DNA of 64,000 bases from Amycolatopsis sp. WQ 127309 (lineage in GTDB: Bacteria > Actinomycetota > Actinomycetes > Mycobacteriales > Pseudonocardiaceae): positions 2,480,001 to 2,544,000 of the forward strand of contig NZ_CP095481.1 of assembly GCF_023023025.1 (NCBI RefSeq). The letters are read 5' to 3'. The position numbers and the translations under genes were made by a program. Positions 1 through 8,183 of this stretch are shown in pieces (within the stretch, counting starts at the first letter, position 1; the number at the start of each line of letters is the position of its first letter). The notes beneath the pieces are model-generated. The model ran no database searches and was not told the DNA's origin. It was given only the letters and a program-made list of their open reading frames with translations.

Positions 1-22
1 TGTCACAGACGAAGGAGACACC

Positions 23-865
23 ATGGCACTGGACCCGGACGATCCGCGGCCGCCGTACGTGCAGGTGGCGAATGCTCTGCGAGCGGCAATCCTGACGCGG
101 AAGTTCACGCCAGGCGACAAGCTGCCGTCCCGAAACGAACTGGCGAAGACGTACAACGTTGCGCCGATGACCGTGCAGAATGCCATCCGCGAACTTCGCG
201 ACGAGGGCCTAATCGTCTCCCGCCAGGGCAGCGGGGTCTTCGTTCGAGAGCGCACGGAACGCCCTGTCGGACTTCGACCGCACATCGAACGCGCCTTCGA
301 GGCGGAAGATGTCACGATCGACTTCGCCGGCTTTTCCGGCGAGACCCTTCACGGCGTACTCACCGAGCCGCTAGACAAGATTCGGATTGGCCGGCTACGA
401 CCGGGGTCGATCACCGTCCGCTTGCTCGTCCCGGACCCGTCGCAACCATGGTCTCTCCCGGTCACGGTAGACGAGCACGCCGACAGCCCGCTCTTCCGCA
501 AGCGAGCCGAAGAGATCATGCGGCGTCACACCCTAGCCATCGTCGACTCGGTGACCGAACTAGCCGAGATGGGCCTGGTCAACAAGGCCACTGCCCAGAT
601 TCGCGTGCACCCAGCACCGCCGATGTTCAAGCTCTACCTGATCAACAACGAAGAGACATTCTTCGGCTTCTACCCGGTCCGCGAGCACGTCATCAACTTT
701 GACGGCGAGACCCAGGCGATGTACGACCTCATGGGCAAGGACGCAATCCTCTTCCACCACTCGATCAACGACGACGACACGTCGACCGGCTCGCAGTACG
801 TCGACCAGGCGAAGACCTGGTTCGACAGCCTCTGGAACAGCGTCGCCACGGACTACCAGCGGTGA
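23..865 (+). CDS. GntR-family transcriptional regulator
   Basis: Predicted DNA-binding repressor, 280 aa. Residues about 10-75 form a typical GntR winged helix-turn-helix (PGDKLPSRNELA, then MTVQNAIRELRDEGLI and a QGSGVFV wing). The C-terminal 200 residues are not an obvious FadR or UTRA ligand domain, so the effector is unknown. The ATG follows an AAGGAG ribosome site at 12-17. The stop overlaps the GTG start of the HAD gene by 4 bp, indicating translational coupling. GntR genes of this kind are common in actinomycete integrative elements, where KorSA-type members control transfer and replication. That role is plausible here but inferred. Confidence 0.85.
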   Translation: MALDPDDPRPPYVQVANALRAAILTRKFTPGDKLPSRNELAKTYNVAPMTVQNAIRELRDEGLIVSRQGSGVFVRERTERPVGLRPHIERAFEAEDVTIDFAGFSGETLHGVLTEPLDKIRIGRLRPGSITVRLLVPDPSQPWSLPVTVDEHADSPLFRKRAEEIMRRHTLAIVDSVTELAEMGLVNKATAQIRVHPAPPMFKLYLINNEETFFGFYPVREHVINFDGETQAMYDLMGKDAILFHHSINDDDTSTGSQYVDQAKTWFDSLWNSVATDYQR

Positions 866-1533
866 AAGCCGCGGAGGTGCTCGCCCGTGCACGCGCCCTG
901 CTCCTCGACTTCGACGGCCCTGTTTGCTCCGTCTTTGCCGGCATCCCCGCGTCCACGGTCGCCAGCCAGCTCCGTGACGTACTTACCGATGGCGGACACG
1001 CGGACCTACCCGAAGCCATCGCGACCAGCGCCGACCCGTTTGACGTTTTCCGGTACGCTGCCATGATTGGCCAAGACGAAGCCCGTTACGTGGAAGCCGC
1101 CTTCGCCGCCCACGAAGTCGAGGCAATCTCCAGCGCAACTCCCGCAAGCGGCGCGCACGAACTCATCGAGGCGTGGCACCGATCCGGTCGGCCACTAGCC
1201 ATCGTCAGCAACAACGGCACGCCAGCTGTCAGCGCTTATCTAGACCTCTACAATCTCCGCGCGTCGATCGACTTCATATCCGCGCGGACCAGCTCGAACG
1301 CTGCGCTGCTCAAGCCGAGCCCCCACCTCTTGCACCAGGCTGTCAGTGCACTCGATGTCACCGCAGGCGAATCCGTGTTTCTTGGCGACTCGACGACCGA
1401 CATCGAAGCCGCCCATGCTGCGGGCGTCCTCTCGATCGGTTACGCGAACAAGCCGGGTAAGAACTACAAGCTCACTGAAGCCGGGGCCAACGCAATCACC
1501 GACACCATTACCGGCCTGGCAACCGTCACATAA
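862..1533 (+). CDS. HAD-superfamily hydrolase
   Basis: Predicted cytosolic phosphatase or phosphoglycolate-phosphatase-like enzyme, 223 aa. HAD motif I is LLLDFDGPV at residues 13-21 (nucleophile D16, acid D18). Motif II is the Ser/Asn-rich IVSNNG near 115, motif III a Lys in LLKPSP near 150, and motif IV FLGDSTTDIEAA near 172-183. The GTG start overlaps the stop of the GntR gene (GTGA), so both are probably made from one mRNA. The substrate cannot be read from the sequence. No terminator is visible in the 188 bp that follow, before the convergent HNH gene. Confidence 0.85.
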   Translation: MKAAEVLARARALLLDFDGPVCSVFAGIPASTVASQLRDVLTDGGHADLPEAIATSADPFDVFRYAAMIGQDEARYVEAAFAAHEVEAISSATPASGAHELIEAWHRSGRPLAIVSNNGTPAVSAYLDLYNLRASIDFISARTSSNAALLKPSPHLLHQAVSALDVTAGESVFLGDSTTDIEAAHAAGVLSIGYANKPGKNYKLTEAGANAITDTITGLATVT

Positions 1534-1721
1534 GAGTGCCACCGGACTCACCCGTTCTACTCAAGCCCGCTGACCCAACCGCGCACGCTGCCGCCTCACC
1601 GCCGTCTAACCCGAACCCCTGCCAACATTTTTCGGCAGAACCCCACCTAGTCATACGTGCACGCTTCGCGTTCGGTTAACAACCTCTCGCCAGCTCATTC
1701 TCAGAGATACATGAGCGGATT

Positions 1722-2552
1722 CTACGAGATGACACGAAAACCGCCCTCAAGGAACCTTTTATCAACTTTCGCGGCGTCGTACAGAGCGGCTTTCCAATGA
1801 TGGAAACCAAACTTTCGACGAATCCAATCACTTTGATCGTCTGCAAATTCACCAACACCGTCGGGACCTTCGACGATAAACGTCTTATCCAAGGCCTGGA
1901 GCCGCTCAACGAGTTCTTGAGATGCCAATACTGAATAATGCTCAGAAAGTTCAAGCTTGTCGAAATGATACTCAACGAGCTTGAACCGATCCGTGGGCAG
2001 CGCCGGGTTGACCGAGAATTCCGCCTTAACTCCTCTCGACTCAAATAACAGATCAACTCGAAGTGCGGGACTATCTTCCGGCAAGGCGTCGTAAAACGCG
2101 TGAAAAAATCTCTCGCCGACCGTGCCAATCTTGGATCTTTTGGTTCCATTGCAGCGGGAGCATATTGGAACAAGGTTTAGGGATAGCAAGCTGAATTCAG
2201 GGTAAAGACTCCTCGGCAGATAGTGATCAAGATCCTTCACCTGCGCCGAACAGCACATCGGACATAGTCCTTTGTACGTGAGCTTCATGGCCTCGTCACG
2301 TAAAACTGAGAGAAACCGACGTTTCTGCGTAAGCTTGAAATTATCGTGAAGCGCCTTTTTGGCATCGTCGGAAATTTCGAGCGGAGCAACGCTACCAGGA
2401 TTTCCTTCAAGTAAATCATAGATCTGACAGGCCTCCAGAACTTCATCGCGCACGTCAATGAGTGCCCCATGCGCCGAATCGTCAGCTCTGGATAGAGCAA
2501 AATCGTAATCGTGCACATAGTCTCGCGTCGGCTTTCGCAAATTATAGATCAC
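1722..2552 (-). CDS. HNH endonuclease, PtuB-like partner of the upstream ATPase
   Basis: Likely effector nuclease of a two-gene defence module, 276 aa. A zinc-binding HNH core is visible: CPMC near residue 96, LDHYLP near 108-113, then NLVPICSRCN near 127-136 followed by Lys residues. This CxxC-DHxxP-N-CxxCN pattern is that of the HNH nucleases paired with ATPases in Septu and some retron systems. The remaining C-terminal 120 residues carry no recognised motif. The ATG overlaps the stop of the ATPase gene by 4 bp (ATGA), so the two are translationally coupled. Base composition is markedly less G+C-rich than the host genes. Assignment to Septu itself is tentative. Confidence 0.75.
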   Translation of the reverse strand: MIYNLRKPTRDYVHDYDFALSRADDSAHGALIDVRDEVLEACQIYDLLEGNPGSVAPLEISDDAKKALHDNFKLTQKRRFLSVLRDEAMKLTYKGLCPMCCSAQVKDLDHYLPRSLYPEFSLLSLNLVPICSRCNGTKRSKIGTVGERFFHAFYDALPEDSPALRVDLLFESRGVKAEFSVNPALPTDRFKLVEYHFDKLELSEHYSVLASQELVERLQALDKTFIVEGPDGVGEFADDQSDWIRRKFGFHHWKAALYDAAKVDKRFLEGGFRVIS

Positions 2553-4717
2553 TTGCGCCGCCTTTGAAGGGCAATGACGTATGCTCGCGCCTGAACGCTC
2601 ATTTCTTCGTCGAATAGTCGTTCAATTCGATCGACTGACATATCCTCGGCGAGATCAGCGAGAACTGAATGATAATCTGTCTGTGTACTATCGAGATCAA
2701 AGACATTGGTCGTGAGGTAACCTACATTCTCACCAAATGTCTCAGCGCTAGGTGTCACAACCTGGGTTGCACTCCCAAACCGTTGAAGTACTCGAACATA
2801 GCGCCGAGGTATCTCTTGTAGAACAACCGGAGAATGTGTGGCAATAATCGAATAAGATTCGAGTCGAGTCAGTATCACATTCAACGCCCGAATGAGCGCC
2901 GCAAGCAGTGACGGATGAAGATGGGATTCTGGCTCGTCAATTAAGACGAGCGACCCGGGCTCAGCATGCCCAATGACTTGAGCGATGATGTTCAGTACGA
3001 TCTTATGACCAGTACTCAAAGCGTCGAAGGCAGTTCTCCACGACTGGTCACTCTGCTCGGCGAAGATGTCCATACCGATACGTCCCAAAGATGGTTCACT
3101 GAAGATAATAGCAAGAGCATCGATCCAGAGATTTTGCTTTGTTAGCGATCGAGCCTTGCGAACTGCTTGATCAAACTCTTCTGAGAGCTCATTGATACTC
3201 TTGAGTCCACGAGGGCCACGCATACTCTGCTTTTGGTCTCGCGTACGCTTGCGGAGGCCGCAATAGGTGTAACCCCACACTTCGCCGGTGCTTTCTAGGC
3301 GCCGCTGAGCGGAAGTCTTCTCTTCAGATCGCCAAAATGCATCAGGGAGAATAAATGTGTCAAAAGCGCTATACGAGATTGCAATCACAGAGCTAAAACG
3401 GACTTTTTCAGAGTTCAGAATGCGACCGAACTCAGAAAAATCTAACCTCTGGTCCAGATCACTAGTTGCAACGAGGGCTATATGCGCAAGTAACTGAGTT
3501 TTACCTGTGCCATTGTAGCCGATTACCGCGTTAATCCGGTCAGGCAGCCTCGCAGAGTCACCGAACTGGAAATCTACCGTAAAGCTGGTATCCTCAAATC
3601 GCATCTCAAAATCAAGACTAAGTCCCTCACTTACGGAAGACTGGTCTTCTAGTTCAAACAATACACTGGCGTCCTCAAGTGCCCGCGCAGCCTTACCAGT
3701 TCGTTTAAGAGACTTTTGGAAAGCCACTTCACTTTCGACGCGCTTCCTCAAACGGGGATCGAAGACGACATCGTTCAGCTTCTTAAGGACTGGACGGTAT
3801 ACTTTTGGACCCAAGTCATAAAGCGTTTGATAGAACGTGTACGACTGGCCTAATGAGTAATATGACGGGCCCAAATTTAAAAACGAGGAACCAGGCAAAA
3901 CCGTCTCCCCTGCGCGCTGCCCCTTGGCGGCGATCTTCACCTCGCCTACGTCAATTTCCGTTTCATCATTTAAGTGCAGGGTCAAGTAGAAAAGGGTGCG
4001 AATAGAGTGATCGTCCCACCTTTCGCGCAGCAGTTCCGCGTACGGATAGTTCTTTGCCATGCCAGGCGGAATTTCATCGTCGTAAGGGAAGAAAGTGAGA
4101 CCTCTGGCGTTAAGGTTGTCAGTATTTGAAATTGATCGCTCACGCTCGACCATTCGAGCAATTGTGCCGGCGCCAATACTGAAAAGCTCTGCTCGTTCCT
4201 CTGGCTCGTAAGCCTCTACGTGACGCATTGCTGGCCATTGCCCTATAAAAATCTTCAGAAATCGAGGGCGAGGATCACGATCTCGCGAATAGATGGCTGC
4301 ATGTGGCAGCCATCTATTCCCACTACGGATCAATAACAGTAGCTGGGGACGCCTCAAGTCTTGCCCACAGTACTTCGCCAATGCATCTACCGTGCGCTCG
4401 ATCGATTCAGTTTCGGGAGGATCAGCAAGGGCCACGAGTAAGTTAGCACTACGCGCACGTTCGGACTGATTGAAACGAACGGAAGCGTTGCCGGCTTTGG
4501 AGATATACGCCGCGTAGACGTCTGCTGGGTGCGTATCAACGATGCCACTGAGATACTGCTCAAGAGCACGGTACTTACGATTATTCTTGGCAGAGTGATC
4601 TATGCCAAGAAGGAGGCGGTTCACCTCGTCGAGCAACGGATCCGCCCAGCTTGAACTACTCACCTGTGCGATAGTACTACCAGATTTGGGTTTGAGAGAT
4701 GATATTTGCAAATGCAA
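2549..4717 (-). CDS. AAA/ABC-type ATPase of a Septu-like defence module, long N-terminal region
   Basis: Predicted SMC/RecF-like ATPase, 722 aa, probably the sensor of a phage-defence pair with the downstream HNH nuclease. Walker A is GYNGTGKT near residues 398-405. An ABC-signature-like LSTGHK lies near 567, Walker B LVLIDEP near 587, and an H-loop IIATHSP near 620. This is the toxin-like ATPase arrangement of PtuA and OLD-type proteins. The first 350-380 residues match no family I recognise and make the protein much longer than ordinary PtuA (roughly 500 aa). They could hold a sensor domain. Codon use is A+T-richer than in neighbours, a sign of transfer. The function is inferred from architecture and pairing. 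Confidence 0.75.
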   Translation of the reverse strand: MHLQISSLKPKSGSTIAQVSSSSWADPLLDEVNRLLLGIDHSAKNNRKYRALEQYLSGIVDTHPADVYAAYISKAGNASVRFNQSERARSANLLVALADPPETESIERTVDALAKYCGQDLRRPQLLLLIRSGNRWLPHAAIYSRDRDPRPRFLKIFIGQWPAMRHVEAYEPEERAELFSIGAGTIARMVERERSISNTDNLNARGLTFFPYDDEIPPGMAKNYPYAELLRERWDDHSIRTLFYLTLHLNDETEIDVGEVKIAAKGQRAGETVLPGSSFLNLGPSYYSLGQSYTFYQTLYDLGPKVYRPVLKKLNDVVFDPRLRKRVESEVAFQKSLKRTGKAARALEDASVLFELEDQSSVSEGLSLDFEMRFEDTSFTVDFQFGDSARLPDRINAVIGYNGTGKTQLLAHIALVATSDLDQRLDFSEFGRILNSEKVRFSSVIAISYSAFDTFILPDAFWRSEEKTSAQRRLESTGEVWGYTYCGLRKRTRDQKQSMRGPRGLKSINELSEEFDQAVRKARSLTKQNLWIDALAIIFSEPSLGRIGMDIFAEQSDQSWRTAFDALSTGHKIVLNIIAQVIGHAEPGSLVLIDEPESHLHPSLLAALIRALNVILTRLESYSIIATHSPVVLQEIPRRYVRVLQRFGSATQVVTPSAETFGENVGYLTTNVFDLDSTQTDYHSVLADLAEDMSVDRIERLFDEEMSVQARAYVIALQRRRK

Positions 4718-5123
4718 CCAATTTGTCGGATCAGCCTAGATTTCCACTCAACGCCTGCACGGCGACAGCCGATGACATTTAGGCAATTAGCACCACTTAC
4801 TCAGCCAACTCTTCTCGAAACCCAACGGCAACCTAGATTCGCCTGCTGGAGTCGCTCCAGAAGCCACTTGCAGCTCACTTTGCAAGTGCGCTGCGCTCAA
4901 GATCAAGGAGGTCCAAGAGGTGGCGCTGCCAAAGTGGAATTCTTCGATACTGAACTCCGTGACAAGTAGGTTGCCAGTTTGAGTACCTTTCGAAGGCCCA
5001 GCCGCTTAACCACATTCCTTGCCGAACTTGGCTCTTTAGGATCAAGGCGGCGCATGCGCGCCGCAGCCCGCTCGGCCTGCCGCTCCGCTCCGGCCGGCGG
5101 CCTGACTTGTCGGCAGCCGCCAC
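4718..5123. other. Intergenic region between ATPase promoter and vsr end
   Basis: About 400 bp without a gene I can support. It should hold the leftward promoter of the ATPase/HNH pair at its left edge and the end of the vsr operon at its right edge. A short minus-strand frame at 4875-5123 exists, but it has low-complexity Arg/Ser content and no convincing ribosome site. Composition rises from A+T-richer (4718-4980) to strongly G+C-rich (about 5050-5115), which marks the junction of two separately acquired modules. Confidence 0.5.
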
Positions 5124-5570
5124 CTAACCTCGTGCTCGAAAGTCGTCGACACTCCGGCCTATGGCAGCAGCAACATCAGCCGGGTCTTCGTGTTCCCAGA
5201 ACCGAAGCACCGCCCACCCGAGTGCCCCAAGGTGCATATTGGTGTCGGCATCGCGTGATCTATTAGCCGCAACCTTGTTGCGCCACCACTCGGCGTTGCT
5301 CTTTGGCTGCGTGCCATGGTCAGGGCAGCCGTGCCAGAAGCACCCATCCAGGAAAACAGCTAGCTTCACCTTCGTGAAGCAGATATCCATCGTCCGCCGC
5401 GGCTTGCCCGGCACAGGAGTATGTACTCGATACCGGTACCCGCTTGTATGGAGTTCACGACGCACCCTGAGCTCAGGAGACGTATTCTGCCGTGCCTGCC
5501 TGCTCAACCGTGCGGAGACGGCCGACGAACTAGGTATCGGGCGGTCGGCCACAGAGGTCTCCTTACACAC
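5124..5570 (-). CDS. vsr: Very short patch repair endonuclease (Vsr)
   Basis: Nicks DNA 5' of the T in T:G mismatches that arise when 5-methylcytosine deaminates, so it protects sites methylated by the adjacent methyltransferase. 148 aa, normal family length. The conserved FLDGCFWHGCP block lies near residues 73-83. The catalytic Asp is probably in MDICF near 62, and FWEHED is near the end. The region after TSPE and the RYRVHTPVPGKPRRT segment are also typical. It is the last gene of a leftward operon (methyltransferase, restriction nuclease, vsr) with 6 bp to the nuclease gene. Confidence 0.92.
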   Translation of the reverse strand: MCKETSVADRPIPSSSAVSARLSRQARQNTSPELRVRRELHTSGYRYRVHTPVPGKPRRTMDICFTKVKLAVFLDGCFWHGCPDHGTQPKSNAEWWRNKVAANRSRDADTNMHLGALGWAVLRFWEHEDPADVAAAIGRSVDDFRARG

Positions 5571-5576
5571 CCGATC

Positions 5577-6428
5577 TTAGATGCGTGCGAACGTTGCGTC
5601 GTACTCAGTGGCCATTCGAGTGATCATTCCAGCGTAGTGGAACGCACCACCTGGCTGCGGGGCCGGCGGGTCCTCGACCAAGCCAACTGGTGATCCATCG
5701 TTACGAAGGTCGAGAACGGTCACACCGAGACCATCATAACCAGTTTCCGAAGAGGCCGAACGCCGCGGAATCTCCCGAACCTTGTCGAGCACGCGCTCGG
5801 TCACAGCAGGCTGCCGGTGCTTGGTCACATTCACTCTCTCTTCTGAGAGCCGATACTGATTGCGACCTGGCGAGATGAATTCGCTCGCAGCATTCAACTG
5901 TACGTACCCGATCGCCAACGCCTGTTTGGACGAGCCATGGATACACAGGTGGGCCGAGTTTAACTCATCGTAGAGACGCGGCAGAGCCTTCACGTGCTCT
6001 GTCATGCACGCCTTGGCCTCCAGCGCCACGAGAACCGAGCTCACCGGCGCCACTTGCAGCTGTGGTAGCCCGTCGAGCGCTGCTTGTTCCGCGGGGGTCA
6101 GTGAGATCCCGAACTGCTTGGCCAAGCCAGCGAAAGTCTTGGTTTCAGGCGGCACCGCGTGGTCTGGCCGCGCGATGACAAGATCCAGGGCCTTTTTCCG
6201 CCCAGTGGCGTAATCTGTCATGGCATGGTTGACGCCCAAGACGATCTTGCCTGACTCTGCGTGACTGCGGAGCAAGGCCGAAGTAACCAGCAGATCCAAC
6301 GCTACGCCCCAGCACGCCGCCTTCGAGTGCCGATCGGAACGTGGGTTGTACTGCCACCTGTTTCCGTATGGGTCTGCCTTGGCTGCTGGCTCCGTCAAGA
6401 ATCGGGCAAGGAGGTTCGGTCCGTACAT
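5577..6428 (-). CDS. Probable type II restriction endonuclease, PD-(D/E)XK-like
   Basis: 283 aa, placed between a cytosine-5 methyltransferase and vsr in one operon, the usual place for the cognate restriction enzyme. A plausible PD-(D/E)XK core is visible: LDLVIA with an Asp near residue 81 and, about 55 residues on, LVALEAKACM with E-x-K near 137-139 on a hydrophobic strand. I do not recognise the specificity or the named family. 47 bp separate it from the methyltransferase stop and 6 bp from vsr, so co-transcription is likely. The nuclease call rests on context plus the E-x-K motif. An accessory R-M protein is the alternative. Confidence 0.7.
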   Translation of the reverse strand: MYGPNLLARFLTEPAAKADPYGNRWQYNPRSDRHSKAACWGVALDLLVTSALLRSHAESGKIVLGVNHAMTDYATGRKKALDLVIARPDHAVPPETKTFAGLAKQFGISLTPAEQAALDGLPQLQVAPVSSVLVALEAKACMTEHVKALPRLYDELNSAHLCIHGSSKQALAIGYVQLNAASEFISPGRNQYRLSEERVNVTKHRQPAVTERVLDKVREIPRRSASSETGYDGLGVTVLDLRNDGSPVGLVEDPPAPQPGGAFHYAGMITRMATEYDATFARI

Positions 6429-6475
6429 GGTGCCGCGACTCTAGCCCACCACCGTGTTCACCGCGAGGATGTGGA

Positions 6476-7669
6476 TCAAACCGCAACCTGGGCCACCAGA
6501 GGCCGACTCCTCTCTACGTACTCGGCCATGTCTTCCCTAAACCCTGGGTAGCGCCCCAGGTTACTGGTCTGGAGGCGACTCCAGAAGCCGCTCGCGGCCC
6601 GGTGGGACAAGGGAGTGCACTGGGTTGGTTCGATGAACTCAAGAAGGTGTTGATAGCCCGCCTGCCGTGGAAACTCGCTTAGCTCGACCTTCCAAGCTTG
6701 TTCACCTTCCCCCCAAGCAGCGCTCGGCCACGCTCCATCACGTTCCCAAGGAGTGGAGTCGACCTCGAACGTACTCGGGTTCAAGAGCTTCGTGGCGACC
6801 CATTCCGACACTCCGACGGTCACAGCGTTGCCGACGAGCTTCCACCTCGGTCCATTCCGGCGACCGTCTGATGCAGCAGCCGTCCAACCGCGGTCGAATC
6901 CTTGGAGCGCTTCACTGTCTTCGATTGTGGGCAGGACGAACCTCGACTCGGACTCTTTAGGCAACCAGATAGCAGGTGGGGACGGGATTCCTAGGCTGGA
7001 ACCGCCTTTAAGGGTGGGGATAGCATCGCGGGCCCAGCCGACGCCCGTGCGTCCCTCAGTCCAGTAGAACCCAAATGCGTCATCCGCAAGCTGGCTCTCG
7101 TCGATCGCCTCGGCCTCGTCCGAGAACAACACCTCGCGCGGATCATGAACGCAGGACGCGAGCAGCACGACGCGTCTACGACGCTGCGGCACGCCGGTGA
7201 AGCGCGAATCCACGACCCTGTAAGCCCACCGGTAGCCTAGTTTGCCCAGCTCGTGCACGAGGTAGGCCATCGCCTTGCCGCGGTCGAGCGCCAGCATGTT
7301 TGGCACGTTTTCGATCATCAACCACGGAAGCTTCCGGCGACGCTTCTTCGCGAGCTCAAGCATCTCGAAGACGTGCGCGACGAGACCCGACTGGGCACCA
7401 GTGATGCCCGCGGTGCGCCCCGCCTGAGATAGATCCGTGCAGGGAAAACCTGCTGTCAACAGGTCCAGCCGACCTGGCAAGTTTTTCAGGGTCTTCACGT
7501 CTGAGTGAAGGTCGACTGCCGGGAACCGATCAGCCAGAACTTGCTTCGCTGGCTCCCAGTTCTCGCACAGCAGTACGGTCTCCATACGGTCGCCGAGTGC
7601 CCGATGGAAGCCGAGCTCGATGCCGCCGATGCCGGCGAAGAGGCCTGCGACCCTGAAGGTGCTCGGCAC
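6476..7669 (-). CDS. DNA cytosine-5 methyltransferase (type II R-M)
   Basis: Transfers methyl from SAM to C5 of cytosine in the site cut by the cognate nuclease. 397 aa. Motif I is FAGIGGIELGF at residues 11-21. Motif IV is the catalytic FPCTDLSQAG near 74-83, motif VI IENVPN near 118-123, and motif VIII RFTGVPQRRRRVVLL near 155-170. Motif X VGNAVTVGVSEWVA follows the target-recognition region near 270. About 110 residues continue past motif X, a modest extension. It is the first gene of the leftward methyltransferase/nuclease/vsr operon, which would let protection precede cutting. Confidence 0.93.
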   Translation of the reverse strand: MPSTFRVAGLFAGIGGIELGFHRALGDRMETVLLCENWEPAKQVLADRFPAVDLHSDVKTLKNLPGRLDLLTAGFPCTDLSQAGRTAGITGAQSGLVAHVFEMLELAKKRRRKLPWLMIENVPNMLALDRGKAMAYLVHELGKLGYRWAYRVVDSRFTGVPQRRRRVVLLASCVHDPREVLFSDEAEAIDESQLADDAFGFYWTEGRTGVGWARDAIPTLKGGSSLGIPSPPAIWLPKESESRFVLPTIEDSEALQGFDRGWTAAASDGRRNGPRWKLVGNAVTVGVSEWVATKLLNPSTFEVDSTPWERDGAWPSAAWGEGEQAWKVELSEFPRQAGYQHLLEFIEPTQCTPLSHRAASGFWSRLQTSNLGRYPGFREDMAEYVERSRPLVAQVAV

Positions 7670-8082
7670 GTGTACTCCCTTCGTTCAAGATCGCCTTGAG
7701 CCTACCCGTGACGACCGACAAACTCGAGCCCAGTGAACGGCGAGTTAGCCATATCTCGATCGCGTGCATCCTAAGCGGACCTGCTCGGCAGCCTTGACAG
7801 GCAAGTGCTTCACGCGGAGAACTCCTGGTCAGCGAGAGGTTCCACCCCCGAAGCCGGATCGTGACTACGGCCGGTAGCACCGCGTCAAGGCGGGAAAGCG
7901 TGCCTTGACCCGGCACCACCGGCCGCGTGCTGGCTTCGTATCGGGGTGGCGGGGGAGGTCTGGGTGGGCCGCTGGCCATGCCATTAGCGTGCCATTCAGA
8001 CCGGTCAGCCACGGTCAACTGCGGGTACCGCGAGACAGCCCCGTCCGCAGGTCAGGACCACTTTCGAGCATGATCACCCTGG
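7670..8082. other. Intergenic region between R-M promoter and attachment site
   Basis: About 410 bp without a supported gene. Its left edge must contain the leftward promoter of the methyltransferase operon. The rest is element-end DNA leading into the tRNA-Gly remnant. I see no integrase-arm repeats that I can define with confidence, and no intact tRNA 5' half: the acceptor sequence matching the 3' end at 8116-8122 is absent upstream. Confidence 0.5.
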
Positions 8083-8123
8083 TTCCCAAGCTGAATACGC
8101 GGGTTCGATTCCCGTCATCCGCT
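8083..8123 (+). other. Attachment site: 3' fragment of tRNA-Gly(CCC)
   Basis: The stretch begins in an anticodon loop, TTCCCAA at 8083-8089 (anticodon CCC), and continues with the 3' anticodon-stem half, variable loop, a complete T arm (GCGGG TTCGATT CCCGT, 8099-8115) and the 3' acceptor strand CATCCGC at 8116-8122 plus a discriminator base. The 5' half of the tRNA is missing: bases just left of 8083 do not pair with the anticodon stem. This is the signature of a direct repeat left by a recombinase that crosses over in the anticodon loop of a tRNA. The intact tRNA-Gly should sit at the other end of the element. Confidence 0.85.
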
Positions 8124-8130
8124 CTCAGTC

Positions 8131-8157
8131 GAAAGCCCCGTATTCTCCGGGGCTTTC
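8131..8157 (+). terminator. Rho-independent-like hairpin downstream of the tRNA-Gly fragment
   Basis: Perfect 10-bp stem GAAAGCCCCG / CGGGGCTTTC with a 7-base loop, 8 bp past the tRNA 3' end. It presumably is the original tRNA-Gly terminator, which the insertion separated from the tRNA's 5' half. It would also stop read-through toward the end of the ECF gene on the opposite strand. Confidence 0.7.
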
Positions 8158-8183
8158 GCTTTCCCGGTACCGAATCTCGACGT

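Larger units (their letters stand above)
1..8123. mobile_element. Right end of an integrated tRNA-Gly-targeting element (partial)
   Basis: The stretch from the window start to the tRNA fragment at 8083-8123 looks like the right part of an integrative element. Seen: a GntR/HAD pair, two defence modules all on the minus strand, a patch at about 1660-4740 with clearly lower G+C than everything to its right, and a tRNA-Gly(CCC) 3' remnant at the boundary. Known: actinomycete integrative elements using tyrosine recombinases often insert at tRNA 3' ends and rebuild the tRNA on one side. Inferred: the integrase, replication and transfer genes and the intact tRNA lie left of position 1. None of these is visible here, so the element type (AICE, ICE or simple island) cannot be decided. 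Confidence 0.7.

Noticed and set aside
4875..5123. 82-codon minus-strand frame before the ATPase
   Set aside because: Poor composition, no ribosome site and unlike protein; treated as intergenic.
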